Source: Antennarius striatus
Lineage: Eukaryota; Chordata; Actinopteri; Lophiiformes; Antennariidae
Assembly (NCBI RefSeq): GCF_040054535.1
Contig: NC_090778.1
Coordinates: forward strand, 8,378,001-8,442,000
Length of the DNA stretch: 64,000 nt
Direction: 5' to 3'
Below the pieces are notes generated by a model. The model was not told the origin of the DNA and did not search any database. It saw only the letters and a program-made list of their open reading frames with translations. A program made the translations under genes and the position numbers. How positions within the stretch are numbered: the first letter of the stretch is position 1; each line of letters opens with the position of its first letter. Positions 22,800 to 34,503 of the stretch are shown one piece after another.

Positions 22800-25700
22800 T
22801 ACCAGTGCCACATGGGAGAGGCAGCAGGCAGGGTGAGGGAGGACATGCCATATTGTACTATGTCAGTTTCGATCCAGGGATAAACACTATAAAATGATTC
22901 TCAGTGTTTGGTTTGCCTTGTTTTTCAGAACAGACAGAATAGGTTTGGATACGAAGTGAGAGTTTGAGACAATACAGCCTTGAGTAAGATGCAGACTACC
23001 AATCCTGTCTCTAGATAATTATTATGCTTATAAAGCTCACATGGCCTATGTCATGTCTTCTCACCAAATGAGCATACTTTTCTCAGACTTTAAAGTAAGA
23101 TGTCAGGCACAATGGCTTTACAAGGATCTTGGAGTGTTTTGTGGTCATTATTGAAAACCGGAGTTTGGATGCTTTGGTTTTGGTGACCAGTTACAGGGAA
23201 ATGTGACCTGTGAATTTTTTTTAGTGAGGTGACTCCATCACATTGTAACCAGGTCTACCAATATACCTATAATCATACAGTAAGTGTCTTGCTGTAATGT
23301 AAGTCTCCATGGTTTAAAATCAATGAAGAACCTGTTTGTTGTGTGGTGAATGAATCCCAAAGATGCTAATCTTAACATCTTGGTCACAATCTCCTTATGA
23401 AGGACAGTTATGTGGTAAAGTTATGAATGTAGTTTTTCTATGTTCTATAGACCCAGCACTGGGTCTATTAACCAGGGTTAATACTGTCATTGTTTAAAAA
23501 AACCCCAATCTGCTTCTCCGCTTCTGAGAGATTAGTAAATACTGTATATAATACCAGATTTCACTGCCATCGTCTCATCATGAGTCAGATAAAACAGCTG
23601 CCTTTGCTGCTGCTGTTTTGGAATTTGTAAAGCAGACCCCTGGTCAGTACTGAGCTATAAAGGACATTTCCATTCATGCATTATAACATAAATGTATTTC
23701 TAAATGAAAACAATCTCTAGGGCTACATACATCCTATACAAGAGGATGTAGCTGGGCCAAAACAAAAGCAATTCAAACACAACATATGTAAATGAATAAC
23801 AAGTTGAAAAAGTAACCTGATTCCAAATATACCCTATGACAGCTCGACCTAAGAGCAGGTTCACAATGATCCACTAATTGCCAGCAGTACATTTTCACTT
23901 TGGAGTTCGTCAAGATTGCTAACTTCATCATGGTGTCATACTGACATACTAATAAATACAGTAAATAGAACCCTTCTTGACCTAATAAAACTCTAGACTT
24001 GGTATGTAAATTTGCATGTTGTAGGCTGAAAATCCAGAAATAAACAAAAGTAAACAAGTTTTGTCATGTACCATATAAGGCTGATTTCTATTTGCTTCAA
24101 CTCATTGAAACCATATTTGTCCCTGCAGTAGACTGTTGTCTGCTGGGAGGATTTCGGTATGTCTTAAATGATCCCATGATGGGGGGGTGAGGCAGCAGTT
24201 GCCCTCCTCTGCCCTCTACTCAGCTGTTACACCTGCTCACAGGCTTGAAGCAGCAGCACAAAGGGTATAGTATTTCTGAGGACTTTTGCCCCACAGCTAA
24301 GATTCTCAGAGTGTTTCAAGAGTCCGAGAGGCGTGACCATGCCTGGAAACAAACTCTTAGCCGCGATGGTTTTGGAAACATTGCTGTGGTCTAACCACGC
24401 CCTCTGCCGGGAACTTCTCTGCAGATTGAACCCTCCTGTTGGGTTTAAAATGGTTCTGGAACCGTCGTGTTCCCATCTTAACCTGGACAGTATTGTATGT
24501 GTTTCTATTTAACAGACAATGACTGTTTATAAGGTTGTTTGTATTTAGCGATGTGTGCATATTGAATAAAATAAATGTAATTTTTTAACCCAGCTGTGGT
24601 TAAAAAGTTGTGGTTTACCACCACAACATTCTACTACATTCTGTGATAGTAATGTGCATATATCCTTCACCTGTATTGACAAATTAATGTTGAAGTGCAT
24701 TGAGCCTTCAATTTTGCCACTGTTATTAAAGGCTATCAAACCTAACATACCCCACACATGATCTGTTTCAGCACACAGTTATGTTTCTATGTTGTGTGCA
24801 TGGGGAGATGTTGACACCTTTGAAGCCTACAAGTGTAAAGTCCATACTTCTTTAATTATTGGCCATTATTTGTGGGTGAAGAAATTTACACCAACAAGAT
24901 CCCTGATTACAGCTGTATAAACGAAATAACTTGCTGGATTCCTGAAGTTGATACTGATAGAAGAATTTTAAAAAATCTGACACTGGTATAGTGTGGTATC
25001 GTGGTGTAGTGGGCAGCACTGTTGTCTTGCAGAGGTCTCATCTCTGAGGAGTTAACCTGTCCTCCTTTACTTCTGCATGGGTTTCTTTTTCAGTTCAAAA
25101 GCATATTACTTAGGTGAATTGGGTATTTCACATTCTAAAAATGTCAGCGCTCTCTGTTGCTCAAAACATGTAATGGTGACACTGAATTATTTCAAATACA
25201 GTTTGGCCAGCTTATTTGGAAAGACTATTAATTTGTTACTTGGCCAACATGAACAATAATACTTATAGAACATCTACAATAGGTTAACACAGTTTTTTTT
25301 AATATGAGATACATACTGATTTTTTAAGTTAGGCTCAAATTCAAGCTTATTGGAGAGGAATATAGAAAAAGGAAATTCTTATTTGCAATTTGGTAATTAC
25401 AAGATTATCTGGCTGTCATATTTAATAGCTGTGTGTAAACCCTCTGCATAATGTTTGCTATGTACATTTATCAAGGCTTTTCTTATCAAGTTTACATAAA
25501 GAATAAATCCAAGTGATAACCGTTGAATCCTCTTAAATGACATCAACATTTTAAGTACATGATTCTCAAATTTGGAAATCCAGTGAACTAACATTGCTGA
25601 ATGTGCCTACGATTATTCATACAGTAAAAAGTTTGCTTGGGTAAAAAGTATCTGAGGGATCAAAAGAGCTCACTGAAAGAACATGGATATTTTTACTGTA

Positions 25701-26839
25701 AAAGCTCATCCAGTGCATCTTTTAGACTCACTACAGAGTTCTGTGGCCTGTGGTGACTTTCTCTCTAGGAACCCTCAGTCTAAACATGATGGTTTAGTGT
25801 GGGAATGTAGAGCAGATTTCCTGTACACATCTGAAAAAACACAAGGCTTTCTTTTGATTCAGTAATAAATAGCCGTGACCTCTAGCCCTTAGGTCTTCTT
25901 TCACAAATAATTGGAAGGCAGTGCTTATGTTTCAGCCAGCAAATCACACAGGATAAATGGGAACTAGTGGAGTGCTTCACCTCACCTTATGGTGTTTACT
26001 TTACCGTCAGTAAATGGTCTTCTTGACAAATGTTTTTTATTTATTTAATTCAACTTATTATTTTTATTCTTTCTTTTTAATTCAGTCCCCTACCCAGTTG
26101 CTCTTTTAATCAAGGAAAAAAGTCAATGGGGAGGAAATTGTGTTTTTTCCTTCAGTTTCCCTTACAGGAACTTTTGGCTGTTCTCCTCCTTCATCAAATT
26201 TTAATGAAAAGTTAAGCCTTGTTTTTCTCTGGATGCCATTGTTTGAAGGGTTGTTTAAAAATCTCTCAGACCAAAAACAGCTGTAGACCATGAATGAGAT
26301 AATGTTTAAATATCCTTTAAAGAAAAATGGATTAAAAGCACAGCACACTGGTCATTTAAGGTTATGTACAGTATAACAAAGCAATGTAATATAATCCTAA
26401 AAGGAATATTTGCTGTGTTGTAAAGTACATAACCTTTAGATTATAGTAAGACATCATTTCAATTACACCTCCTACTTTGTTTCTTTCCACTTACGGTAGA
26501 TGACTCAAATAGAAAACAAATTGAATTTTGATTCTTTGTGACTAATTATGATCATGTTTGATAGAGTTTCAATGGTTTCATGACGGAAAATGTTGCTTTG
26601 ACAGGCAATCATGTTTTCACAATCTGCGGTGATTCATTCTGGCTCCATGTCATTAATGTCTTCCACTGCAAATGCACTGGAGTAGCTTTCTTTTTTCCAG
26701 GACCATTTTTGAGTAGTACAGGAACTGGTGAATTTAAAATTTACCAGGAAAAAAAATACAGAGACAAGGTTTATATTACCTAATAAATCAAACCAATGAT
26801 CAGCCACTTAACTTATAAGCACTCTTACAGAACATCAGA

Positions 26840-26840
<1 letters not shown>
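22800..26840. other. Non-coding stretch upstream of mymk
   Basis: No exon or complete transposon is recognised. Near 24985-25110 a very decayed SINE head (GTATCGTGGTGTAGTGGGCA) related to the one at 1.97 kb can be made out. The rest shows only short random frames. Confidence 0.5.
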
Positions 26841-26875
<35 letters not shown>

Positions 26876-26878
26876 GTG

Positions 26879-26927
<49 letters not shown>
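26841..26927. repeat. (TG)n microsatellite
   Basis: About 43 TG units with two CG interruptions, followed by an AT-rich ACATA-type tract to about 27035. Confidence 0.97.
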
Positions 26928-26931
<4 letters not shown>

Positions 26932-27238
26932 AAATGCATGAACATAACTAATTGCATGTATATATACATGCATATACATACACATACGTATATGTTCATA
27001 CACATTTGTACATATACTGTACATACATATACATAAAATACAGTATGCATGTCACTGTCATGCTGTGAGGTTCATGGCTGGTGACGCACTGGCGTTCAAC
27101 TAAGTTTTACGAGCCAAAAAGAGTGGTGTATTTGCCATCATACTAGCAGCCTGATATTAAAAACTGGTTAAAAATCATATACAATGCAAATGATTGGACT
27201 ACCAATCCAAACAAGGTTCGATTAATAAATGAAGACCA

Positions 27239-30200
27239 ATGTCAGAGCTCAAAGATTGTGCTTATTGTGCCGGTCCCAAGCCCGGATAAATACAGAGGGT
27301 TGCGTCAGGAAGGGCATCCGGCGTAAAACTTTTGCCAAATCAAAGATGCGAATCAAACCTATGACTTCCATACCGGATCGGTCGAGGCCCGGGTTAACAA
27401 CGACCGCCATCGGCGCTGTTGACCTACAGGGCGCCGGTGGAAATTGGATTACTGTTGGTCGAAGAAGGAGAGGAGGAAAGCGCGTTCGCACGAAGAAAGA
27501 GAAGAGGAACACCAAGAGTATAGGACTGAGAGTAGGGACGTTGAATGTTGGAACTATGACAGGAAAAGGTAGAGAGTTGGTTGACATGATGCAGAGGAGG
27601 AAGGTAGACATACTGTGTGTCCAGGAGACCAGGTGGAAAGGTAGCAAGGCTAGAAGTTTAGGAGCAGGGTTCAAGTTGTTCTATCATGGTGTAGATGGGA
27701 AGAGAAATGGAGTAGGAGTTATCTTGAAGGAGGAGTTTGTTAGGAATGTCCTGGAGGTAAAAAGAGTGTCAGATAGAGTGATGAGTCTGAAGCTAGAAAT
27801 AGAAGGTGTGATGTTCAATGTTGTTAGCGGGTATGCTCCACAGGTAGGATGTGAGCTGGAGGAGAAGGAGAAATTCTGGTCGGACCTTGATGAAGTGATG
27901 CAGAGCATGCCTAGAAGTGAGAGAGTTGTCATTGGAGCAGACTTCAATGGACATGTTGGTGCAGGAAACAGAGGTGATGAGGAGGTGATGGGCAGGTTTG
28001 GTATCCAGGAGAGGAACGCAGAAGGACAGATGGTAGTTGACTTTGCAAAAAGGATGGAAATGGCTGTAGTGAATACTTTCTTCCAGAAGAGGCAGGAACA
28101 TAGAGTGACCTATAAGAGTGGCGGTAGGAGCACACAGGTAGACTACATCTTGTGTAGACGGTGTAACCTGAAAGAGATCAGTGACTGCAAAGTAGTGGTA
28201 GGTGAGAGTGTAGCCAAACAGCAAAGGATGGTGGTGTGTAGGATGACTCTGGTGGTGAGGAAGATGAAGAGGGCAAAGGCAGAGCAGAAGACAAAATGGT
28301 GGAAGCTGAAAAAGGAAGAGTGTTGCATGACTTTTAGGAAGGAGTTAAGACAGGCTCTGGGTGGTCAGGAGGTGCTTCCAGATGACTGGACAACTACAGC
28401 TAATGTGATCAGGGAGACAGGTAGGAGAGTACTTGGTGTGTCATCTGGAAGGAAAGTAGATAAGGAGACTTGGTGGTGGAATGAGGAGGCACAGGAGTGT
28501 ATACAGAGAAAGAGGTTAGCCAAGAGGAAGTGGGACACTGAGAGGACTGAGGAGAGTAGACAGGAGTACAGGGAGATGCAGCGTAAGGTGAAGGTAGAGG
28601 TAGCAAAGGCCAAACAAGAAGCTTATGATGACTTGAATGCTAGGTTGGACAGTAAGGAGGGAGAGACTGATCTATACCGGTTGGCAAGACAGAGAGATAG
28701 AGATGGGAAGGACGTGCAGCCGGTTAGGGTGATTAAGGATAGGGATGGAAGTCTATTGACAGGTGCCAGTAGTGTGATGGGAAGATGGAAAGAGTACTTT
28801 GAAGAGTTGATGAACGTGGAAAATGAGAGGGAACAAAGACTAGAAGAGGTGACTGTTGTGGACCAGGATGTAGCAAAGATTAGTCAGGATGAAGTGAGGA
28901 GGGCATTGAAGAGGATGAAGAGTGGAAAGGCAGTCGGTCCTGATGATATACCTGTAGAGGTATGGAAGTGTCTAGGAGAGGTGGCGGTAGAGTTTCTGAC
29001 TGGGTTGTTCAACAGGATCTTAGATAGTGAGAAGATGCCTGAGGAATGGAGGAGAAGTGTGCTGGTGCCCATTTTTAAGAACAAGGGAGATGTGCAGAGT
29101 TGTGGCAACTACAGAGGAATAAAGCTGATGAGCCATACAATGAAGTTATGGGAGAGAGTAGTGGAAGCTAGACTAAGGGCAGAAGTGAACATTTGTGAGC
29201 AGCAGTATGGTTTCATGCCAAAAAAGAGTACTAAAGATGCAGTATTTGCTTTGAGGATGTTGATAGAGAAGTACAGAGAAGGCCAGAGGGAGCTGCATTG
29301 TGTTTTTGTAGATCTGGAGAAAGCTTATGACAGGGTGCCCAGAGAGGAACTGTGGTATTGTATGAGGAAGTCTGGAGTGGCAGAGAAGTATGTTAGAACG
29401 GTGCAGGACATGTAAGAAGACTGTAAGACAGTGGTGAGGTGTGCTGTAGGTGTGACAGAGGAGTTCAAGGTGGAGGTGGGACTGCATCAGGGATCAGCTC
29501 TGAGCCCCTTCTTGTTTGCCATGGTGATGGACAGGCTGACAGACGAGGTTAGACAGGAATCTCCATGGACTATGATGTTTGCAGATGACATTGTGATCTG
29601 TAGTGAGAGCAGGGAACAGGTGGAGGAGAAGCTAGAGAAGTGGAGGTTTGTCCTGGAAAGGAGAGGAATGAAGGTTAGCCGCAGTAAGACAGAGTACATG
29701 TGTGTGAATGAGAGGGACCCAAGTGGAAGAGTGAGGTTAGAGGGAGAAGAGATCAAGAAGGTGGAGGATTTTAAGTACTTAGGCTCAACAGTCCAGAGCA
29801 ATGGAGAGTGTGGAAAAGAGGTGAAGAAGCGTGTCCAGGCAGGATGGAACGGGTGGAGGAAAGTGTCAGGTGTGATGTGTGATAGAAGAGTTTCAGCTAA
29901 AATGAAGGGAAAGGTGTACAAAACTGTGGTGAGACCAGCGATGTTGTTTGGTCTAGAGACAGTGTCACTGAAGAAAAGACAGGAGACAGAGCTAGAGGTA
30001 GCAGAGATGAAGATGCTGAGGTTCTCCCTGGGAGTGACCAGGAAGGATAGGATCAGGAATGAGTATATCAGAGGGACAGCACATGTTAGAGGTTTTGGAG
30101 ATAAAGTCAGAGAGGCCAGACTGAGATGGTTTGGACATGTCCAGAGGAGAGATAGTGAATATATTGGTAGAAGGATGCTGAGTTTTGAACTGCCAGGCAG

Positions 30201-30377
30201 GAGGCCTAGAGGAAGACCAAAGAGGAGGTTTATGGATGTAATGAGGGAAGACATGAAGGTAGTTGGTGTGAGAGAAGAGGATTCAAAGGACAGGGCTAGA
30301 TGGAGGAAATTGATTCACTGTGGCGACCCCTGAAGGGAAAAGCCGAAAGGAAAAGAAGAATGTCAGAGCTCAAAGAT
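27239..30377 (+). mobile_element. RTE-type LINE copy 1 (near full length, one stop codon)
   Basis: A non-LTR retrotransposon flanked by an 18 bp target-site duplication ATGTCAGAGCTCAAAGAT (27239-27256 and 30360-30377). The element body is 27257-30359. It encodes an apurinic-type endonuclease followed by reverse transcriptase, then a short 3' tail ending CCGAAAGGAAAAGAAGA. It lacks the extra 5' leader of copy 2. It is almost identical to the copy at 34.5 kb, so both are recent insertions. The clade call (RTE) rests on the endonuclease and C-terminal sequence style. Confidence 0.9.
27346..30333 (+). pseudogene. LINE endonuclease-reverse transcriptase ORF, interrupted
   Basis: From the conserved ATG at 27346 (MRIKPM) the frame covers the endonuclease (LNVGTM, QETRW, SGYAPQ, GADFNGHVG, STQVDYILCRR) and the first half of the reverse transcriptase (GNYRGIKLMSH, QQYGFMPKKST, VFVDLEKAYDRVP). 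It stops at TAA, 29413-29415. The intact copy has TAT here, so one base change separates them. After the stop the same frame continues from 29416 to TGA at 30331-30333 and includes the FADD catalytic box. The stop comes before FADD, so this copy cannot make active enzyme without readthrough. The open frame also extends upstream into host flank to 27229 by chance. Confidence 0.88.
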
Positions 30378-30465
30378 CTGCTTCAAACATCAGATTAGAA
30401 AATTATCCTTCTTTTCAAACTGTCATAACTGTGTTATGTCAGGCTGTTTATTTTAATGGCAAACA

Positions 30466-30665
30466 TAGTACAGTGGTTAAGTCAACTGACTTGAATGCAG
30501 GAGGTCGTGGGTTTGAATCCTGGTCAGGGCAAGCACTATCCAGTCAACTTACTTGAATACAGGAGGGTGTGGTTTCGTATGCATGAGGATGTGGTTTCGA
30601 ACCTCAGTCATGGTGAACACTATCCAGTGAGTTTGCATAGGCAAGATCCTCAATGCTACACATCA
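30466..30665 (+). mobile_element. tRNA-like SINE with internally duplicated head
   Basis: A-box-like CAGTGGTTAAG and B-box-like GGTTTGAATCC (30510-30520) are followed by a second diverged unit with GGTTTCGAACC near 30593. The phrase CACTATCCAGT occurs in both units. It is not a tRNA gene: no cloverleaf is formed. It lies just after LINE copy 1. Confidence 0.5.
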
Positions 30666-30803
30666 GATATGAGCTAACACAATAATGACAGAGTTATACG
30701 AGCCGAGTCAGCAAGGTCCGCGTCAGTTCCTAGGGAACCAGGGCAATCTGATGAGAAATGGGTTACTGGATCAAGACATGCTTTGAAAGAACCCAGAACG
30801 TGG

Positions 30804-31165
30804 ACGGCAGTGGCTCAGTGGTAGAACACACAGTAGAGTGGGTTGTCAAAGATCGGCGGTTCAATTCTGGCTACCGCCCAAAAAAACACCTGGAGGTGAG
30901 CTGACAGTGGGAGGTGTCAGGTCACCTCTGGAACACTGCCGAGGCACCCTTGAGCAAGGCGCATTCCCCCTTACAAGTCGCTAATTTGGGGCGCACCACT
31001 AAGGAACTGCCCACCACTCTACCTCCTTTGCATGCGTACAGGCCCCCTTGTGTGTGTGTTTGTGTTCAGGGCCTGTACACACATATATTTGTATGATATA
31101 ATCTAACTAGAGTGTGCCACTAATTTTCCTGCAGGGATTAAAATCAGTATAAAAAAATAAAAAGG
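30804..31165 (+). mobile_element. tRNA-headed SINE (family A copy 1)
   Basis: A-box TGGCTCAGTGGTAGA (30811) and B-box GGTTCAATTC (30858-30867). The body contains CACCCTTGAGCAAGGCGC. The 3' end GTGCCACTAATTTTCCTGC plus AGGGATTAAAATCA resembles a LINE tail. It shares its whole length with the copy at 40565-40945. Confidence 0.75.
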
Positions 31166-31249
31166 CAACCAAAGAAATAGCTGTTAGCCCAGTGTTCCTA
31201 CATCCGTAACCAAAAACTGCCATTAAAACTACAGATTGATGAAATAATA

Positions 31250-34045
31250 CGGCAAGGGGTAGCCAGGACGACAGGTCAGCGTGGTAGTGAAATCAACATC
31301 ACCCCCAAATCCGAGACTGGGTACCAAGCCCCAATAGATATAAACAACTCAATGCAAGAGATGCTGACCTGGGAGGAGAAGAAAAGAGCGTGACCCAGCT
31401 GGAAACCTGGAGCCTCCAACAAATACCGAAGCTGAGTTGTCAAGTACCTTCAGAATATCTGATAGAAGATATTAATGCTGCAAGAACCATCCCCACAGGG
31501 AGACCAACAAGCTGATTCACCATACAGCAACAATAATCCTCGAGATTCTGGGAAATAAGATCAATACAGGGCATAACAAGCAATACCCTCCATGGAAGAG
31601 ATGGTTAGAGGCCAAGATAAAGGTGATGTGGATTGACGTCAGCCAGCTAGCTGAACTGCAGAAAGGGAACATGGTGAATAAAAGGGTACCCAGGAAATAC
31701 AACTAGCTCTCTATACCTGAAGCACTCGAAACTGCCAAGCAGAGACTAACAGCTCTGGCTACTCGACTGAAAAGATACACCAAGGAGAGGCCAGGACAAT
31801 AAACAAGAGCTTCTCGACTCAACCAGCAAAGGCGTACCCTCAGTGGCAGGGAAATAACAGCAGCTGGTCAGACCCACCAAGAGCTGATGTGGAGAAATAC
31901 TGGAAGGGCATATGGGAAAGAGAATTATCACACATCGATGCCCAGTGGCTAGTGGACCTGAGGACTGACCACAGCAGCCTTTCTGAACAAGAACAAGTAA
32001 CCATCTCAATGGCAGACATCCAAGAAAGAGCGTCAAAGATGAAGAGTTGGTATGTACCGGGCCCCGATATAATCCATGCATACTGGCTAAAGAAGCTGAC
32101 AGCACTCCATGATTGCCTAGCAGCAGAGATGAATCAGCTGCTAAGGGTTGGGACTCACCCAGAATGACTGACTGAAGGCAGGACAGTCCTGATCATAAAA
32201 GACCCACAGAAGGGATCCACCTCATCCAACTACTGGCCAATAACCTGTCTCTGTACAACAAGGAAGCTCCTGTCAGACATGTCGTGTCATGGCGGCTAAG
32301 ATGAGTAAGCACATGGTTTAATTTTTGAGTGGAGAACAGAAAGGAGTTGGCAGTAACCAGGGGAGCCAAGCACCAGCTACGTGTGGACAGAGTAGTCCAC
32401 AGAGACTGACTGTACACCGCCTGGATTGACAAGCAGCAAGCCTACGATTCAATGCCACACATGTGGACACTGGAATGTCTGGAGCTGTATAAGATCAACA
32501 AGACACTAAGAGCCTCCATCAAGAACTCAATGGGAAAGTGGAAAACAACCTTAGAGGCCAACTCCAAGCCAACTGCCCAAGTTAACATCAAGTGTGGCAT
32601 ATACCAAGGAGATGCACTATCACCACTGCTGATCTGCATAGGCCTGAACCCCTTCAGTCAGATCATCACAAAGAGTGGTTATGGATACCAATTCTGAAGC
32701 AGGGCAACAATCAGCCACCTCCTCTACATGGATGACATCAAGCTGTATGCCAGGAAGGAGCGAGAAATCGACTCACTGATCCACACCATTGCTATAGATC
32801 CACTGATCTATAGCGACAACAAACATTTGTACGGATTGGACAAATGTGGCCGGATGGTATCGAGAAGAGGCAAGATGATCAGATCTGAAGGGGCTGACCT
32901 ACCAGGGGGAAGGATAGGACACATCAAGGACAGCTACAAATACCTTGGAATCCCACAGGCTAATGGCAATCATGAGGAGGCCTGAAGGAAGTCAACCATA
33001 GCCAAATACCTCCAGAGTAAGGCAAGTGTGAGAAGTCAGCTGAATAGTAGGAAAAAGGTCCGAGCCATCAACATGTATGCACTGCCAGTCATCAGATACC
33101 ATGCTGGGATCGTAGACTGTCCAAAGGAGTAGATAGCCACAGATATCAAAACTAGAAAGCTCCTCACCATGCATGGAGGGTTTCACCACAAGTCCAGCAC
33201 CCTGAGGCTGTACACTAAGCGGAAAGAGGGAGGCCAAGGACTAGTGAGCATCAGGGCTAGTGTCCAGGATGAAACATCGAAAATCCAACAGTACATCAGG
33301 AAGATGGCCCCAAAAGATGAACTGCTCAGTGAATGCCTCAGACAGCAGAAACCTGACAAGAGAGAGGAGGTGGAGGAGAAAACATGGAGGAACAAGCCAC
33401 TATACGGTATGTACCACCGTCAGATAGAGGAAGTGGCTGATATCATGAAGACCTACCAATGGCTGGACAAAGCTGGACTGGCAGATAGCACAGAGGCACT
33501 GAGGCACATGGCAGCACAAGAACTGGCCCTAAGTACAATATGTACCACAGTAGATCTGACCCAAGGTGCAGGCTATGTAAAGAAGGCACAGAGACAGTCC
33601 AGCATGTGTAGCAGGGTGTAAGATGCTAGCCGGGTCAGCATACATAGAGAGGCACAACCAAGTAGTTGTGATAGTGTACAGGAACATCTGTACCCAGTAT
33701 GGACTAGAAGTACCCAAATCCCAATGGGACATACCACCAAAGGTGGTTAAGAACAACAAGGCTGAGATCCTGTGGGACTTCAGCTTACAGACTGACAAAC
33801 AGCTCCTGGCTAACCAACTTGACCAAGTGGTGGTGGACAGAAGAGAGCAGTGGTGATAGATGTGGCAATTCCAGCTAACACTAATATTGTGAAGAAGGAA
33901 CACAAAAAGATTGAGAAGTATCAAGGGTTGAAAGTAGAGCTGGAAAATATGTGGCTAACGTGGTCCCCGGGGTAGTAGGAGCACTTGGGGCAGTGACCCC
34001 CAAACTGGAAGAGTGGCTCCAGCAGATTCCTGGAACAGCATACAC
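31250..34045 (+). mobile_element. Decayed LINE with restriction-like endonuclease (R4/Rex6-like)
   Basis: Homology over ~2.8 kb to the non-LTR group that carries a restriction-enzyme-like endonuclease downstream of the reverse transcriptase. Visible are SWYVPGPDIIHAYWLKKLTA (32044), GIYQGDALSPLL (32602), the catalytic-box variant LLYMDDIKLYA (32722), YKYLGIPQANGNHEE (32936), TMHGGFHHKSSTLRLY (33168), a CCHC-type CRLCKEGTETVQH (33571), and ILWDFSLQTDKQ followed by NQLDQVVVD (33765-33838), where the usual PD catalytic pair has become LD. Stops and shifts at many points (e.g. 32164, 32696, 33600, 33857) make it inactive. The clade could also be NeSL-like. Confidence 0.8.
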
Positions 34046-34066
34046 AGTACAACACACACAGTACAC

Positions 34067-34110
34067 TGTGTGTGTGTGTGTGTGCGTGTGTGTGTGTGTG
34101 TGTTTGTGTG
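34067..34110. repeat. (TG)n microsatellite
   Basis: About 20 TG units at the 3' end of the decayed LINE, facing the (CA)n at 34189. Confidence 0.95.
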
Positions 34111-34181
34111 TAAAAAATAAAAAATCAAACAGGGAAATTACCTTTTTTTCCATCTCCAAATGCTTGCACACGTATACAGTA

Positions 34182-34188
<7 letters not shown>

Positions 34189-34263
<75 letters not shown>

Positions 34264-34268
34264 CACAC
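34189..34268. repeat. (CA)n microsatellite
   Basis: About 40 CA units with one AAC interruption, complementary to the (TG)n tract 79 bp to the left. Confidence 0.97.
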
Positions 34269-34503
34269 CTGCATTATATCGCTGTGAAAACTTGCGGCAC
34301 AAACCGAACCACTACCTCAATCAGGCCATGCCCACATGTAGCCGCATAAGTGCGTTGATCAACACGTTTATAAGCATAACAACACCGACCTTCATCACAG
34401 AGTTCTCCCACCAGCTGGAAGCACATCCCAGTCTGACCCGGAACCACGGTTAGCGAGGAACGTGAATAAATGAATGAATGAATATATAAACTTTATGACT
34501 CAT

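Noticed and set aside
27229..27345. ATG at 27229 as the start of the LINE protein
   Set aside because: It lies in host flank before the target-site duplication; the ATG shared by both copies is at 27346.
27249..30254. Long minus-strand frames (up to 255 codons) opposite the LINEs at 27-30 kb and 34.5-37.6 kb
   Set aside because: They are antisense shadows of the plus-strand LINE frame, duplicated in both copies.
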